Source: Lepraria neglecta
Lineage: Eukaryota; Ascomycota; Lecanoromycetes; Lecanorales; Stereocaulaceae
Length of the DNA: 64,000 bases
Direction of reading: 5' to 3'
NCBI GenBank assembly: GCA_033220425.1
Contig: CM065648.1
Span: forward strand, 2,356,001-2,420,000
How positions within the stretch are numbered: the first letter of the stretch is position 1; each line of letters opens with the position of its first letter. Both the position numbers and the translations under genes were made by a program. The notes beneath the pieces were generated by a model, which had not been told where the DNA came from, searched no databases, and worked only from the letters and a program-made list of their open reading frames with translations. Of the stretch, positions 1 to 11,400 are shown piece after piece.

Positions 1-1641
1 ATTTGAGGATTGTTCTTGGGGTATCAGATTCCTCAAGTCCATCGATGATCCAGTAGAGAGGTTGAGACATGGGAACTTTGAACAAGATCGCCCTGAATAA
101 TTTCTGCCAAATACTTTGCACTTCCGCGCTCTTGACCTTTGAAATGTCTTCTGACATCTGGACTAGCTTCTGACGAAATGCAGGAACAGCGGCGGCAACT
201 TGCGAGGCCAGTGATCGCAGCAACGTACTGGTTGACCGTTTGTTCTGATCGCCGAACCGAATAAAAAAGTACTGGCACAACCTATGTGATTCAACAAGAT
301 GATTGATGACGAAGGATGCTAAAACAGATTTGCCGCTGGCAGCTGATCCGTGAAGCCACAGTGCTCGAGGACTTGGGCCGTTGTCGTATTCCCAGTCGAG
401 GAACACCGGATTTTCAAGTATCCAGCGACACGTCCCTGCCGCCCAACGACCTCTGAAGAAGCTATAGTCAGTGTCAGGCGCGTCTGTTATACCCAGGGTA
501 TATTCGACACCGAATCTGTCGTCTTCAAGTGATGTAGTTGCTTCATACTTGATTCCAGGAATGGGGAGCTTTCGAATGAGCGACTTCAGAACATTCCTCA
601 CCGTGACATAGATGGGGTCTTGCGGACTCTCATACTTACACACCCCATGATGGTCCGCATGGAGAGCTTTGCAAGTTTCACCTGGGTACCCTAACACAGA
701 AGATTCCTTTTCTAAAACCATGACCTTGTTTCTCTGAAGACCAACGGGCGTCATCTGGGTTTCGTAAAAAGAAATGATGTCGAGCTTTGGGGCGACGTGC
801 CGAAATTGGTCATTCAACTTCTGCAGAGTGAAGGAATTCTTTGCAAGGTCACCAATGAACTGCTTCGGGGCGGAGATGAAAGAGGCCTGTAGAATACGAT
901 TGAGGGTCTCTGCAAGGTTGGTCCCTCTATGCGGCGTAGATAAGAAAAGTATCGCGGAAACCATTCGAACAATTGTTTCATATTCTGGATCGTTTTGGCC
1001 TTGCAGATATGCCTACTCATTATCAATTGAATGCAATCAAAAAAGGAGAAGCTAGACTCACTTCTTTGACGATCAGACCTCCCATCGAATGCACAATGAA
1101 GATGATTGGCACCTGTAGAGTTATCAGACTTTTGGATCGAGGCGAGCGCAACGTGCCTTACAGCGCCAATGTCCAATTCGTCTGTTTTCTCATCTTTGGC
1201 ATATTTCAGCTCAAAGAGGAGCTCTTTCGCAAAGTCCAGTACAGACGAGGACTTGTTCGACACATCACGAACGATGTTGGCATCGTACCCGAAGGTCAAT
1301 ATCCTACCCAAGCATATTTCGGGTTCCAGAGGAAGAAATTTTGATGGCCAAAATTTATTCAGATCTTTGTTCTTTGACCACGAAAGCCGACTTGTTCCAC
1401 CAAGCCCGTGGACAAAGACGATGTCAAGCCTACGGTTTTCCTTCGGGGTGTGTACGACGTGCAGGCCTAAAGGATCTCTTGCTCCAGGGCTTCTACTTCG
1501 ATTGGGTAGAGATGGGTCTGCTGTGAGACTTCTATGAGGCACGTTTCTGCCCAACTCCTCAGTTTCAGCACCCGACTCGAGGACAGACGCATGTGGTGTA
1601 GACAAGGTTCGATCGAGTTGCGTTGCTTCGTTGGATTCCAC
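1..1641 (-). CDS. NLR-like protein, SesB/lipase-like hydrolase head plus NACHT P-loop (5' part, cut by window edge)
   Basis: Three exons are visible on the minus strand: 1641-1162, 1112-1062 and 1012-1 (open to the edge). Both introns (1161-1113 and 1061-1013) are 49 bp, GT-AG and phase 0. They give 514 codons. Counting from 1641, residues about 58-320 form an alpha/beta-hydrolase of the SesB type: VFVHGLGG (76-82), nucleophile elbow HSMGG with Ser169, STPHRG (202-207) and ADHHGVCKY with the likely catalytic His at 298/299. A P-loop GSAASGKS follows (399-406), then a Walker-B-like IIDGLEE (499-505), as in fungal NACHT receptors. In this family the head is thought to be an effector of heterokaryon incompatibility or defence, and the missing C-terminus usually carries repeats. 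The start is unsolved: the 1641 codon is GTG, the frame has no ATG, and a stop lies upstream at 1686-1684. ATGs at 1711 and 1693 are in another frame, so a further exon, an assembly slip or a damaged start is possible. Confidence 0.85.
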
Positions 1642-2967
1642 AAGGGTTTTCTTTGAAGTTCTGGAACCGAAATGTTTCCCGAACTAGACCCATCGTACAC
1701 ACGTCAATCATAGCATTGTCTTACAATTGCAAGTGCACTGACCATCCTCGAAGCCTCCATTACGATCGCCTAAGATCACACAGGTCATCTGATTTGGTGC
1801 CACGTATGGCCGTATAGCATGTATTAGCGCTTTTCTCAGCTGGACGCAGTGCGCCAAGATAGTTGGTTTGCTACAGGTTAGGTAACTGAGTTGCTCGACC
1901 AGAAGGTTATGATACGGTGGAACGAAAAGTCGCAGGTTGGCCAAAGGAAGCAACTACGCAAGAACGACGGTGTGAGGGGGGCGATTGCCCGAGTCAAACT
2001 GTTGCCTCCACCTCCGGTTGCCGGGGGCTAGGCCCGAAAGGGAACGAACCCCCCCGCCACCCAGCAGTATTTAGCACTCAGAAAAGCAGAAAAGCAGATA
2101 GCTTTGAAAATCAAGCATCTCACCACTTCGCCTTTGCTGTAACCAATTGACCGATTTGCTTCATTGCATCTGTTGTGTGTGTGTCTGTGTACTCAGACGT
2201 TATCTCAACGGGTAACAATGAGGCTAAATAAACCTACCACAATGTAACCGATCTTCCGCAGCTATCTGGATCGGCACGATAAGAACAGCAGGGTGCACCG
2301 CATACAGCTCGGAGCTGCTCTCATGCGCACGACATTCTGATCGGCAAGCCGAGGACCAGCGCGCTAGGCTAGCTACAAGGCCTCATAATTGGAGTCTTGC
2401 ATGATGGCTTGGGGGCAAAGTATGCATTGTTGCGCAGCCCATCGCAACGTGCGCCGTCTCAGTTACAAGAGAGGCCAGCTGCCCTTATCATGATGCATGT
2501 TTAGGCTGTTTGGGTGGTGCAAAGACGGGTCGATTTTCTAGCGAATAAGCAGCGCCGGGATGTTGGCTGCGGCGTCTAGCTTGTCCAGAGAGTTCTTTAA
2601 CAGGAGGATGCTCTGGCTCCATCTTTTCTTCCCCTCACCACAGGCCTTTTCGCTATATAGTCGGGCGTTTACCTCCCACACCCTTAGCAAGGCGCTACAG
2701 GCATCTCTGCTGATATTTGATTGGTTCTAATGCCACTTTGCTTGTGATTACTCTGGCCTCGGTCCTCTTTTCTTGTACGTGGTCCGTTGCTATTGGGTCG
2801 ACTCTGCTGTGCTTTCTACCCTGATGACTCACTTATCATTCTTGTGTTTCGGTCTTGCGCGACTCTCGACGCTTACAATTGAAAGGAGAACTCGAGCATA
2901 GAGCTAAATGTGCTGCACGCCGATAATTACCCTAGCCACGCCGCAGTAAGAGCCACAGGAACGCAAC
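1642..2967. other. Intergenic region between divergent genes
   Basis: No supported gene. It separates two genes that point away from each other, so it should hold both promoters. It has ordinary base composition with no RIP bias. A short TG-rich microsatellite lies near 2170-2190 and a pyrimidine-rich stretch near 2620-2830. A TATATA lies at 2654-2659, about 310 bp before the kinase ATG, but I cannot show that it is used. Short ORFs here look like chance. Confidence 0.5.
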
Positions 2968-4365
2968 ATGTCGAAAGCAATACATACCCTTCTCAACGGA
3001 GGTGATCATGAGGCAAATTCTGGCCTGGACGGCATCGAAGGCAATTTCCCAATGGATGAAGCTGTCATTGAGCGTGAGTCGATCTCAGATTTGGGTGGTA
3101 CGTTATCTAAGTAGCTCGATACAACAGTAATGCCGGAAGGGACGAAGGTGATCTCGGCTGAAACGTACGGAAACTCGGCCTGGACCATTACAGGGCGCAT
3201 ACAGGTGATACTACCAGACGGTGAACCGAAAGTCTACTTCTTGAAAGTAAGCCTATATCATTCTTCATTACTCTTGAGCGTGCGGCATGAAGTAACAAAC
3301 CAAAAGCTTCATAGCTCTCCAAGTCTTCCAATTCCGAAGCAGTTATGTGGCAACTTAAGTTCCTGGTATAGCTGGGCTACCTCAGGAGCTCGCTGACGCC
3401 TGTGCTAACATCGTTATAAACAGTGTGCAAGCGAAGATCACGGCCGAACGATGATGTTTGGAGAGTTCACTTCGGTGACGACGATACACGACCTCTTACC
3501 TGCCTTAGTTCCTGCTCCTCATGGTTGGGGAAAGTTCAAAGTCGGCCCACCAGACACGTATTTTTTCCTCTCTGATTACATTGACATGGACATGTCAGCA
3601 CCTGAACCAATCCAGTTTACTGCTCGTGTTGCCGAACTGCATCGTAAAGGCACATCTCCTAATGGAATGTTCGGCTTTCCTGTAACAACATGCGATGGGA
3701 AACTACCTCATACTGTGGAGTGGGAGAGCAGCTGGGCGGTTTTCTTTGCGAAACTTATCCGAGGCGTTCTCAAGCTCGACATTGAGACTAACGGGCCTTG
3801 GCCTGAGCTCGAAGAAGCTGCTGAGCAGATCATCACGAAAGTAATACCAAGGCTGTGCGGCGTCCTTCAGTCTGAGGGCCATCAGATCAAGGCCAGTCTC
3901 ATACACGGAGATCTATGGGAAGGCAACGTCGGTACACACGCAGATACTGGAGACATCATCTTGTATGATGCCGGATCATACTACGCTCATAATGAGATGG
4001 AACTCGGCCAGTGGAGATGTGAATGGGGTCAATACCTGCGAGCTAAGGTCTATTCTAAGAATTACCTTCGTAACTTCGAAGCAGCCGAGCCTGTAGAAGA
4101 ATGGGAAGATCGAAACCGCTTGTACAGTTTGAAGTACAACCTCAATTACTCTGGTGGACACCCTGGTAATGTCACGAGACAAACGTAAGTCTTGTAAGCT
4201 ATCTCTCAAAAAACCCGTGCTGACATGGTGGCTGGTAGTGCCTACAACGACATGTGCTTTCTTTGCGAGAGGTACGCACCTTTGGATACCATAGACAAGT
4301 ACGATCCCCAAAATGATCCTAACGTCACTGGATCTAAGATTGTTGTCCACGGAGAATACGCTTGA
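2968..4365 (+). CDS. Ketosamine/fructosamine-3-kinase family protein
   Basis: Four exons, 2968-3073, 3128-3246, 3424-4184 and 4239-4365, give 1113 nt and 370 residues. The introns (54, 177 and 54 bp) are all GT-AG; the first and third have strong donors GTGAGT and GTAAGT. The protein has the aminoglycoside-phosphotransferase-like fold of fructosamine kinases: YFLK (72-75) with a candidate ATP-binding Lys75, an acidic partner in MFGEF, IHGDLWEGN with catalytic Asp238 (235-243), and YDAGSYYAHNEMELG (256-270) with the metal-binding Asp257. The family phosphorylates ketosamines on glycated proteins or small molecules, which leads to deglycation; it is cytosolic and has no signal peptide. Length and motif spacing fit filamentous-fungus homologues, and no damage was seen. 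A 30-bp alternative first intron (3098-3127) was set aside as too short. The exact substrate is not known from sequence. Confidence 0.92.
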
Positions 4366-4760
4366 CAGAGTTGCATGCCTAGACGCAATGATATGCTCTT
4401 TGCAGGAACTCAGAAGAGCAATCAAACTTACATAAGCCAATAGAATTGCCACTTTTTGGCGCGCTTGATCACGGAAGCGGCACGAGTTCATTGTCAGTGA
4501 AGTGGCTACGGATGTATTGCTGAGCCATGTCGTACCTTCCTCCCTTGTCACACGGGCCGGGATGAAGTTGGTGTGATTACGAACATTCTTTAAATGACGT
4601 ATCCTAACGTAGTCCCCAAGCGAGCGGCGCACCCAAGCGAGCGGCGCACTTTCCAAGGCGACGCGTATCCCCCACTTTGAACACCAAACCACTCCACGAT
4701 AAGCCATAGATTTAGCTCTAACCGAATCTAGAGTAACTGTCACGAAGCATTTGGCAGGGC
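4366..4760. other. 3' flank of the kinase gene, last normal-composition DNA
   Basis: No gene is supported. A perfect two-copy 17-bp tandem duplication sits at 4616-4649 (unit CCAAGCGAGCGGCGCAC). Long open frames on the minus strand here are antisense shadows of the kinase exons. Composition shifts to TpA-rich around 4750. Confidence 0.5.
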
Positions 4761-5639
4761 ATGCTTCCTACCAAGCGTACTAGCCCCGTAGTAGCTTAGC
4801 TTAGTATCTGAAATAGCCGAGCCTCGCTTATAGAGAATGCAAGAAGTTTACCACCTAGAGAGTCCATAACAACATGGTAGCAACGGACGCTGTCGACGCC
4901 GATTAACTGTCAACTAGATTCAGGAGTCCTCTACCAGGGTTGCCCGCCATTTTCTTCGAGTCTATTACATCAGAACGTTGAGTAATCTACATTTCTTCCG
5001 CCCCGCACTCTTTAATACCTTACCACCGTTTAGTAGTAACGACGTAACGACTACCTTACCTCACCAGGTATAGGAAACGTCAAGAGCATTTCCTAGGCAC
5101 CGTCGAAAACTATACTAGCATTCCCGAGTTCCTCGACGCCGTCGACTCCTAGTATTATTGGTAAGCTGCTGTATAAGTTACTATATTACCAAGACTCGTA
5201 TCTTCCTACCGAACTCAGGGTACCTTAATAATTCTTCCGAGCCCCGATAAATCCTAGCAAAAGAACTCTACGCTATACCATCTCGTCAAGATATAGATGC
5301 CGGCGTTTCCTCGTCGTCGAATCTTCGCTATTAAAGAAACTATATCTTAGTAAAAAGCTTAATAACGAAATCTTGACTCTCTTACCAAGAAGCTCTCTAC
5401 GAGTAAGAAATATCTATACTACTAACTTTCTAAAGATCCTCCGAAGTATTCACGGTAGCTTCTTCAGCTTCTACAAATCCTATTAGTAGAGATACTATCA
5501 TTTTAGTATTCCACCTTAACGAATTCCTAAAGACTAAATATATATATACCGAAATCGTTAGCGAGGACACTCGACAGGTAGTATCCGAGCTTGTTGTTAC
5601 AATTACGATAAGGATACGACAAGTCGTTACCCTATAAAT
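4761..5639. other. RIP-like decayed repeat DNA, family not recognised
   Basis: TpA-rich, CpA-poor sequence with no open frame of note on either strand. The composition says it was once a repeated element, but I could match it to no family in the window. It marks the edge between the gene-bearing part and the transposon block. Confidence 0.4.
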
Positions 5640-6012
5640 GATTGTTATAGGACTATTCCTAGGTATAGAATAGGAACCTTAAGCGATAATCATCTTGATT
5701 ATAGAGTAATTATATCTGATTATAAAATAATCATGTCTAATTATAGAATAATCATGTCTAATTATAGTCTTGGTATGGATTTCGTATATCTATATATACG
5801 GGCTTCCCTATACAGTTGGAATAGTATATTCAATTTACTACCTCGTTATTACTATACTATACTATACTTTATTTAATTATCAATATAGACTATATTAGTT
5901 ACTATATACTTTAAGACTACTATTCTATCTGAGTACTCCTCTTCTATAGAAGTAGACTAACCTTACTACCACGTGGCTACCGTACCTTTAGATATAACTA
6001 TAGGTCGTAACA
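5640..6012 (+). repeat. Decayed family 1 LTR fragment (outer copy)
   Basis: The right end reads GGTCGTAACA at 6003-6012 and is followed by CTTTGAATACCCTAAGGG, the same junction as in family 1 elements. The body shares the TATCTATATATA block and the CTATACTTTA block with the family 1 LTRs read in reverse. A short repeated motif (ATAATCATGTCTAATTATAG) lies at about 5725-5765. The left end is uncertain. About 60 bp of leader follow before the next LTR. Confidence 0.55.
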
Positions 6013-6119
6013 CTTTGAATACCCTAAGGGATAAGTTCTTTAATAACTTCGAGTAGAAACCCTACCCTAATATTATAACTATACTAGTTAGTATAAAATA
6101 TACTATAAACTACGTTCAA

Positions 6120-6493
6120 ACCAGTATAGGCGATCGCCGCGATCGCCGCGAATAGTAGTATTATTGTACTACGATCAAGGCGAGCGCTTAATATAATCGT
6201 AAATGAGCGCTAAAGGCGACCAGGAGCGATTATAGCGATTATAGATACTTGGTATAGATTTCCTATATCTATATATATAGGCTTCCCTATACTCTTTAGA
6301 ATAGTATATTCAATCTTCTTAGTAAACCTTATACTATACTTTACTAGTTATTAATATAGAACGTATTAGTTATTAATTATATTTAAGACTACTATTCTAC
6401 CTAAATAACTCCTCTTCTATAGAAGTATAACTATACTAAACGGACTACGTGGCTATCGCACCTTTAGATATATAGCTACCGTAGGTTATAATA
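6120..6493 (+). repeat. 5' LTR of the old plus-strand family 1 element
   Basis: A second LTR-like block ends GTAGGTTATAATA at 6481-6493 and is followed by CTTTGAATGCCCTAAGGG and then a gag-like leader. Near its left end is a palindromic GCGATCGC repeat (6129-6147). The left limit is approximate. It is strongly altered compared with the family 1 LTRs at 26182 or 32326. Confidence 0.55.
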
Positions 6494-8009
6494 CTTTGAA
6501 TGCCCTAAGGGATAAGTTCTTTAATAACTTTAGGTAGAAACCCTACCCTAAGTACCTTAATAGTTACCGGCTAGAGATACTATACTATAGATAAAGGATC
6601 TGGAAAAAGGATTAAGGTAGTAGTACTAGACTTATACTATAGAGATAGAGATAAGCTCGAAAATTAGCTTATTTAAGTATAACTATACCTTCTCTTCTAG
6701 GGAGATTTACTCCTAGTTACTAGATATATAACCTTTACTATATTATACCTATAAGGGTAAGTCTAGAAATAGGTTAAACCTTTCCTAAAAAGATATATAG
6801 AGGATCTAGAAGACGATAATAATACTAATATTAAACTATAGATAGAGAGTATAATAAGGTTTATAATTAAAATCTATTATATATTTAGACCTTCTAATAA
6901 AGCGAATATAGTAATATATATTATCTAGTATATAAAGTAGAAGAAGTTAGTATTAGAGTTTTTAACTTAATTTTAAATCTATACTACTAAAACTAACTAG
7001 GATAATAAAGTACTTATAAGAATATATTATTAAGGCCTTAAAGATAATATTAAAGATAAGCTAATAAGATTCGGAGGAGTAATTAACTCTCTAGATAAAC
7101 TTATCGAAAATATAATTGAAATTAATAGTAAACTATTTAAATAATCTATAGAGAAATAGTATAATAGAGGAGTTAGCGATACCTAATATAAAGGATTCTT
7201 CTTAAAAACGAAGAACTATAAATAAAACTATAGAGAATATAATTACTACCGCGGTATAGTACTAATAGAAATTAATTTTATCTAAATAGAAAAGAAGAAA
7301 GGAAACTTTAAAGAGAAAAAGTAGTATAGGGGTAAGAAAGTAATTACTTACTATAGCTATAGTAAACTAGGCTATATAGCTAGAGACTATAGGTCGAAGA
7401 ATATAGTATACTAACTATAGATTAATATAATAGAAGGAGGATCTCTAGATAATAAGGATAACTCTAAAGAAATATAGCTACTCTATAACTTAGAAGGAGA
7501 ACCCTTTAAGGAAGAATTAAAATAAGATTTAGAAGATAATACTTTTAAATTAGAGTTTAATAAAGAAGTATAGAGGTACTACTATAGGGATAGTAATAGA
7601 TCTTAATAGTATAAGATAGATTAGGAATAATAGAAGGCTAGTCTAGAGAGACTAATAGTAATACCCGAACCTAGATCTACTATATCCCAAGTAGAAAAAG
7701 AATTACTAGAAATTAGAGAACCTTAATTAGATAATAAAGATAAAATCGAATTCTTTAATAAAATCGAAAATAAGGTATAAGGACTACTAGAAAAGTAATT
7801 ATCTATAGAATCTAAATAGAAAGAGCCTATACGAGACTATTAATATAATAGAGAGTATTAGTAATATAGAGAAGTTTTATATACTAAATATATATTATCT
7901 AATTACTTAATATATAAGGAAGAAAGAAATAACTTAGTAAAAGAGTATATAATACCTCTTCGGAAGAAGATACCTTATAGAGAAATCTAGTAGTAGAAGT
8001 ATAAGGAAG

Positions 8010-8461
8010 TGTAATACCAACTATCATATTGGAAGGGGTCTGCCTTGTTAGTGAAGCTGTTTCGATATCTCTTAGTGCGCGGAGCGCTAGCGTGGATCGG
8101 AATGATATTCGACCGACTTGGTAGCTGTCAGGAGCTAGGTTCTCAGTGGTACGCTAGCTGCCTAATAGCGGCTATATATTACCCGCAGGAAGAAGCTTAA
8201 GGAGCGGTCTACCCACTTCTTTCCTGAGGATCCTTAGTAATTAGTTCTAATACAGAACCATCTATACTGTGCCAGTAATATGACTACTTCACGTCTTTGA
8301 ATACCTTTGTATATAGTAGCGTAACGCCAGCGAAGAGCTGAGCCGTAGTCCGACATTGTAGCACCTGCAGGACGCAGATCCTAGGGCGCAGTAACGGTCC
8401 GCTAGCGAGGAGCCTAGTTTATAGAGCGATAACAGCCCGCTAACAGGGAGTATACCTTATA
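8010..8461 (+). repeat. Family 2 copy 1, 5' LTR
   Basis: 452 bp, starting TGTAATAC and ending ACCTTATA. The target duplication GGAAG lies directly to its left. It pairs with 14852-15303 at equal length; differences in the stretches compared are transitions. It holds an intact GACAT site (8361-8365) that corresponds to the place where family 3 entered the other family 2 copy. Confidence 0.88.
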
Positions 8462-11400
8462 GTTCTAATTACTCCAACCTTTAAGGCTAAAGGCCCGGAG
8501 TAGGATATTATAGTAAGACAACCGCGCTCTTCAGAAGAACTAGAACCGGAGACTATATACCCCGATAACCTACCGACAGTAGAGTCCTCGGACTCGACCC
8601 TTTTATCTCCGGCACTCTAGTAGAGGATTACCTAACTTGAGGTAGAAAACTAATACTTATTAGAAGAAAAACGCGTCCGGGAGTTAGAAGCTCGGAATAC
8701 GGAGCTTCGACTGGGAGCTAAAGCTAATATAGAAGACTTTAAGGGGCTTAGCGATAGCGAGGCGCTATTAGTCTTACTAGCGGCAAAGATAATACGCCCT
8801 GAAAAGATATAGCTCTATTACGGTAACAGCGAAGGAGAGTATATCCGCTAGTTCGCTGACGTCGAAATTAAATTCCTCCTAAGTCCTAAATATTTTACTA
8901 CCGATAGGGCGAAAATCCTCTACTGTATATAGTCCCTAGAAGGGGATATAGCGATATAGTAGCGCTAATACTTTCGGAAGGAACAGCTAGATAATTACTC
9001 TTTTAAGAACTTTTCTTAGTTTCTCTTAGATTTAGTAGCAGACCTAGTAAATCGCTAACTACTTGCCTATAAGCGCTTAAATAGCGCTAAGTAATAGTAG
9101 GGATAGAAGGTTTCTGTCTTTAAAGCTTACCTAGAAGAACTAGAAAGCTATATTACTCCCCTATCGGAAGAGTTCCGGGTAAATAGCTTTTTAACTAAAC
9201 TCCGCCCTGAGTTAAAGTCTAAAATCCTAAGTACCGGTAGTATCCTAACGACGCGTAATGGTCTCTTAGTACTTACGATTATATAGGAAAAGAACCTTAA
9301 GCGTTACCTATTAACGCCTAGATCTAGTAGTAAGGGTAGGCCTTTAGAAGAACGGGTGTCTAGTACTCCGACTAAGTCCGCTAGCGGAGAGCTAGCGGGA
9401 TATTAGCGAGGTAGCAAGAGGAGATGAAATTCTAAGTCTTATCTAGTACCTAAGGCTGACCCTGACTACTATAATAATAGTTATTATTATTGCGGTAAGA
9501 CGGGGTATTAGAAACCAGAATATCCCTATAGGGATGATCCAAGCTTTACCCCTATTAATACGGTATAGTTAAAAAAAGATAGTACCCTGCTACTACTAAG
9601 TAAGCAGGGGAAGACAGACGAATAGAAGCCTTAGAACCTCTTTACCTTACGGGATAAGTAATCCTCCTAGGTAGTCGATAGCCTATTAAGGGACTAATTA
9701 ACCCTAGGGCGACGATTAGCTTGGTCTCTCAGCGGTTCGTGGTACAATATAATTTATAGCTAGAACGCGCTGTCTTGCCGACGCCGGTATGGCTGAGTAG
9801 ATAAGGCGCCTTTTATTATAGGGCGTTTTAGTTAAGCTATATAGCTACTAATAACTAGGGGTAAGAAAAGGAATATAGTTCCTTGTTCTACGCCGTAGAC
9901 TAGGAGGGTCCCGACTTGATTATCGGGATGCTAGCGCTTTATAAGTCAGGTATTATAGTTAATACGCTAGCGCGCTAATAGCGGTACTAAATAAATCCTA
10001 GGCTGATATAGCTGGATAGACCGACCGAATTTGGCAAAGTTTTGTAATAGGAACAGAAAGTATTCGCTGTAATTTATACTAGTGCCGCGATAGCGGAGTA
10101 ACCTCGGACTAACGAGTTCGATATAACCCTTCCTCCTGAATTACGGGAGTTTAAAGATATCTTCTTAAGTAAGAAAGTAGAGATCTTACCTAAATAAAAG
10201 TAGGGAGACTACGCTATTAAGTTAGACGGTAGGGAGCTACCTTATAGTCCTATCTATAATCTATCGAGGATAGAGTTAATAGAGCTTCGGCGGTACCTTG
10301 ATAATATACTAGGAAAGAAGTGGATTCGCTACTCTATTTCGCCGGTAGGAGTACCTATACTTTTCGTACCGAAAAAGGATAGGGGGCTATATCTTTACGT
10401 AGATTATCGAGGGTTGAATACGGTAATAATCAAGAATCGGTACCTATTACCCCTAATTACTAAGATACTGGACCGCTTAAGCGGTACTAAAGTATTCTTA
10501 AAGTTAGACCTTAAGGATGCGTATTACTATATCCGAATTAAGCGTAGTAATAAATAGAAGACAGCGTTCCGTACGCGTTATAGTCACTTTAAATATCTTA
10601 TTATACTATTTAGGTTAGCGAATACCCCTACTACTTTTTAAGCGTATATTAATCGGGCCCTTATAGGCCTAGTCGATATAATGTATATAGTATATTTGGA
10701 TAATATCTTGGTTTTTTCGGAAACCCTAGCGGACTACTAGAGGTACGTTAAAGGAGTGCTCTAAAGACTTCGGTAATTCTAACTCTATACGAACCGGAAG
10801 AAGTATAAGTTTTTTACGACCCGGGTTAAGTACTTAGGCTTTATCGTCTCTACCGCTAGTATAGAGATAGATATATATAGAGTTGAGATAATTGGGGATT
10901 GGCTAACACCGAAGACTTATCGAGAAGTCCAGGTATTCCTAGGCTTTACGAATTTCTATCGTCGTTTTATCTATTATTATTCGGCTATTATAGTGCTACT
11001 TACTAGCCTACTAAAAGGTAGTAAGGATAGAAGGAAAACGGGACTACTCGAGTAGTCTGATAACGCGCAGACGGCGTTCTAATAACTATATAGGAAGTTT
11101 ACTAAAGCCCCTCTACTATAATATTTCAATCCGTCTTAGAAAATCAGGGTTAAGACCGATATATCGAATTTTACTATTATAGGTATCCTATTATAACCGG
11201 ATAACTAGGGGAGCTAGCGGCTAGTTATATTCTAGTCTCGTAAAATAATTCCTGCTAAGTAAAATTATAAAGTGTATAACTAAGAATTGCTCGTAGTTAT
11301 CACGGCGTTCAAGTAGTAGCGATACTACCTAGAAGGAAGCCTTTTCCCGGTAGAGGTTCTAACGGATTATAATAATCTACGGGGATTTATAAAGCTGAAA

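Noticed and set aside
814-1061. Direct continuation of the 1641 reading frame through the introns
   Set aside because: The family motifs HSMGG and STPHRG appear only when two 49-bp GT-AG introns are removed; the straight read-through gives unlike sequence.
3098-3127. 30-bp first intron for the kinase gene
   Set aside because: Too short for a fungal intron; the GTGAGT donor at 3074 gives 54 bp and a better family match.
3976-4743. 255-codon open frame on the minus strand
   Set aside because: It is antisense to exons 3 and 4 of the kinase gene, which has proper introns and family motifs; no domain was recognised in the antisense frame.
5640-5770. Short ATAATCATG repeats as a separate satellite
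   Set aside because: Only a few degenerate copies, within what appears to be the start of a family 1 LTR.
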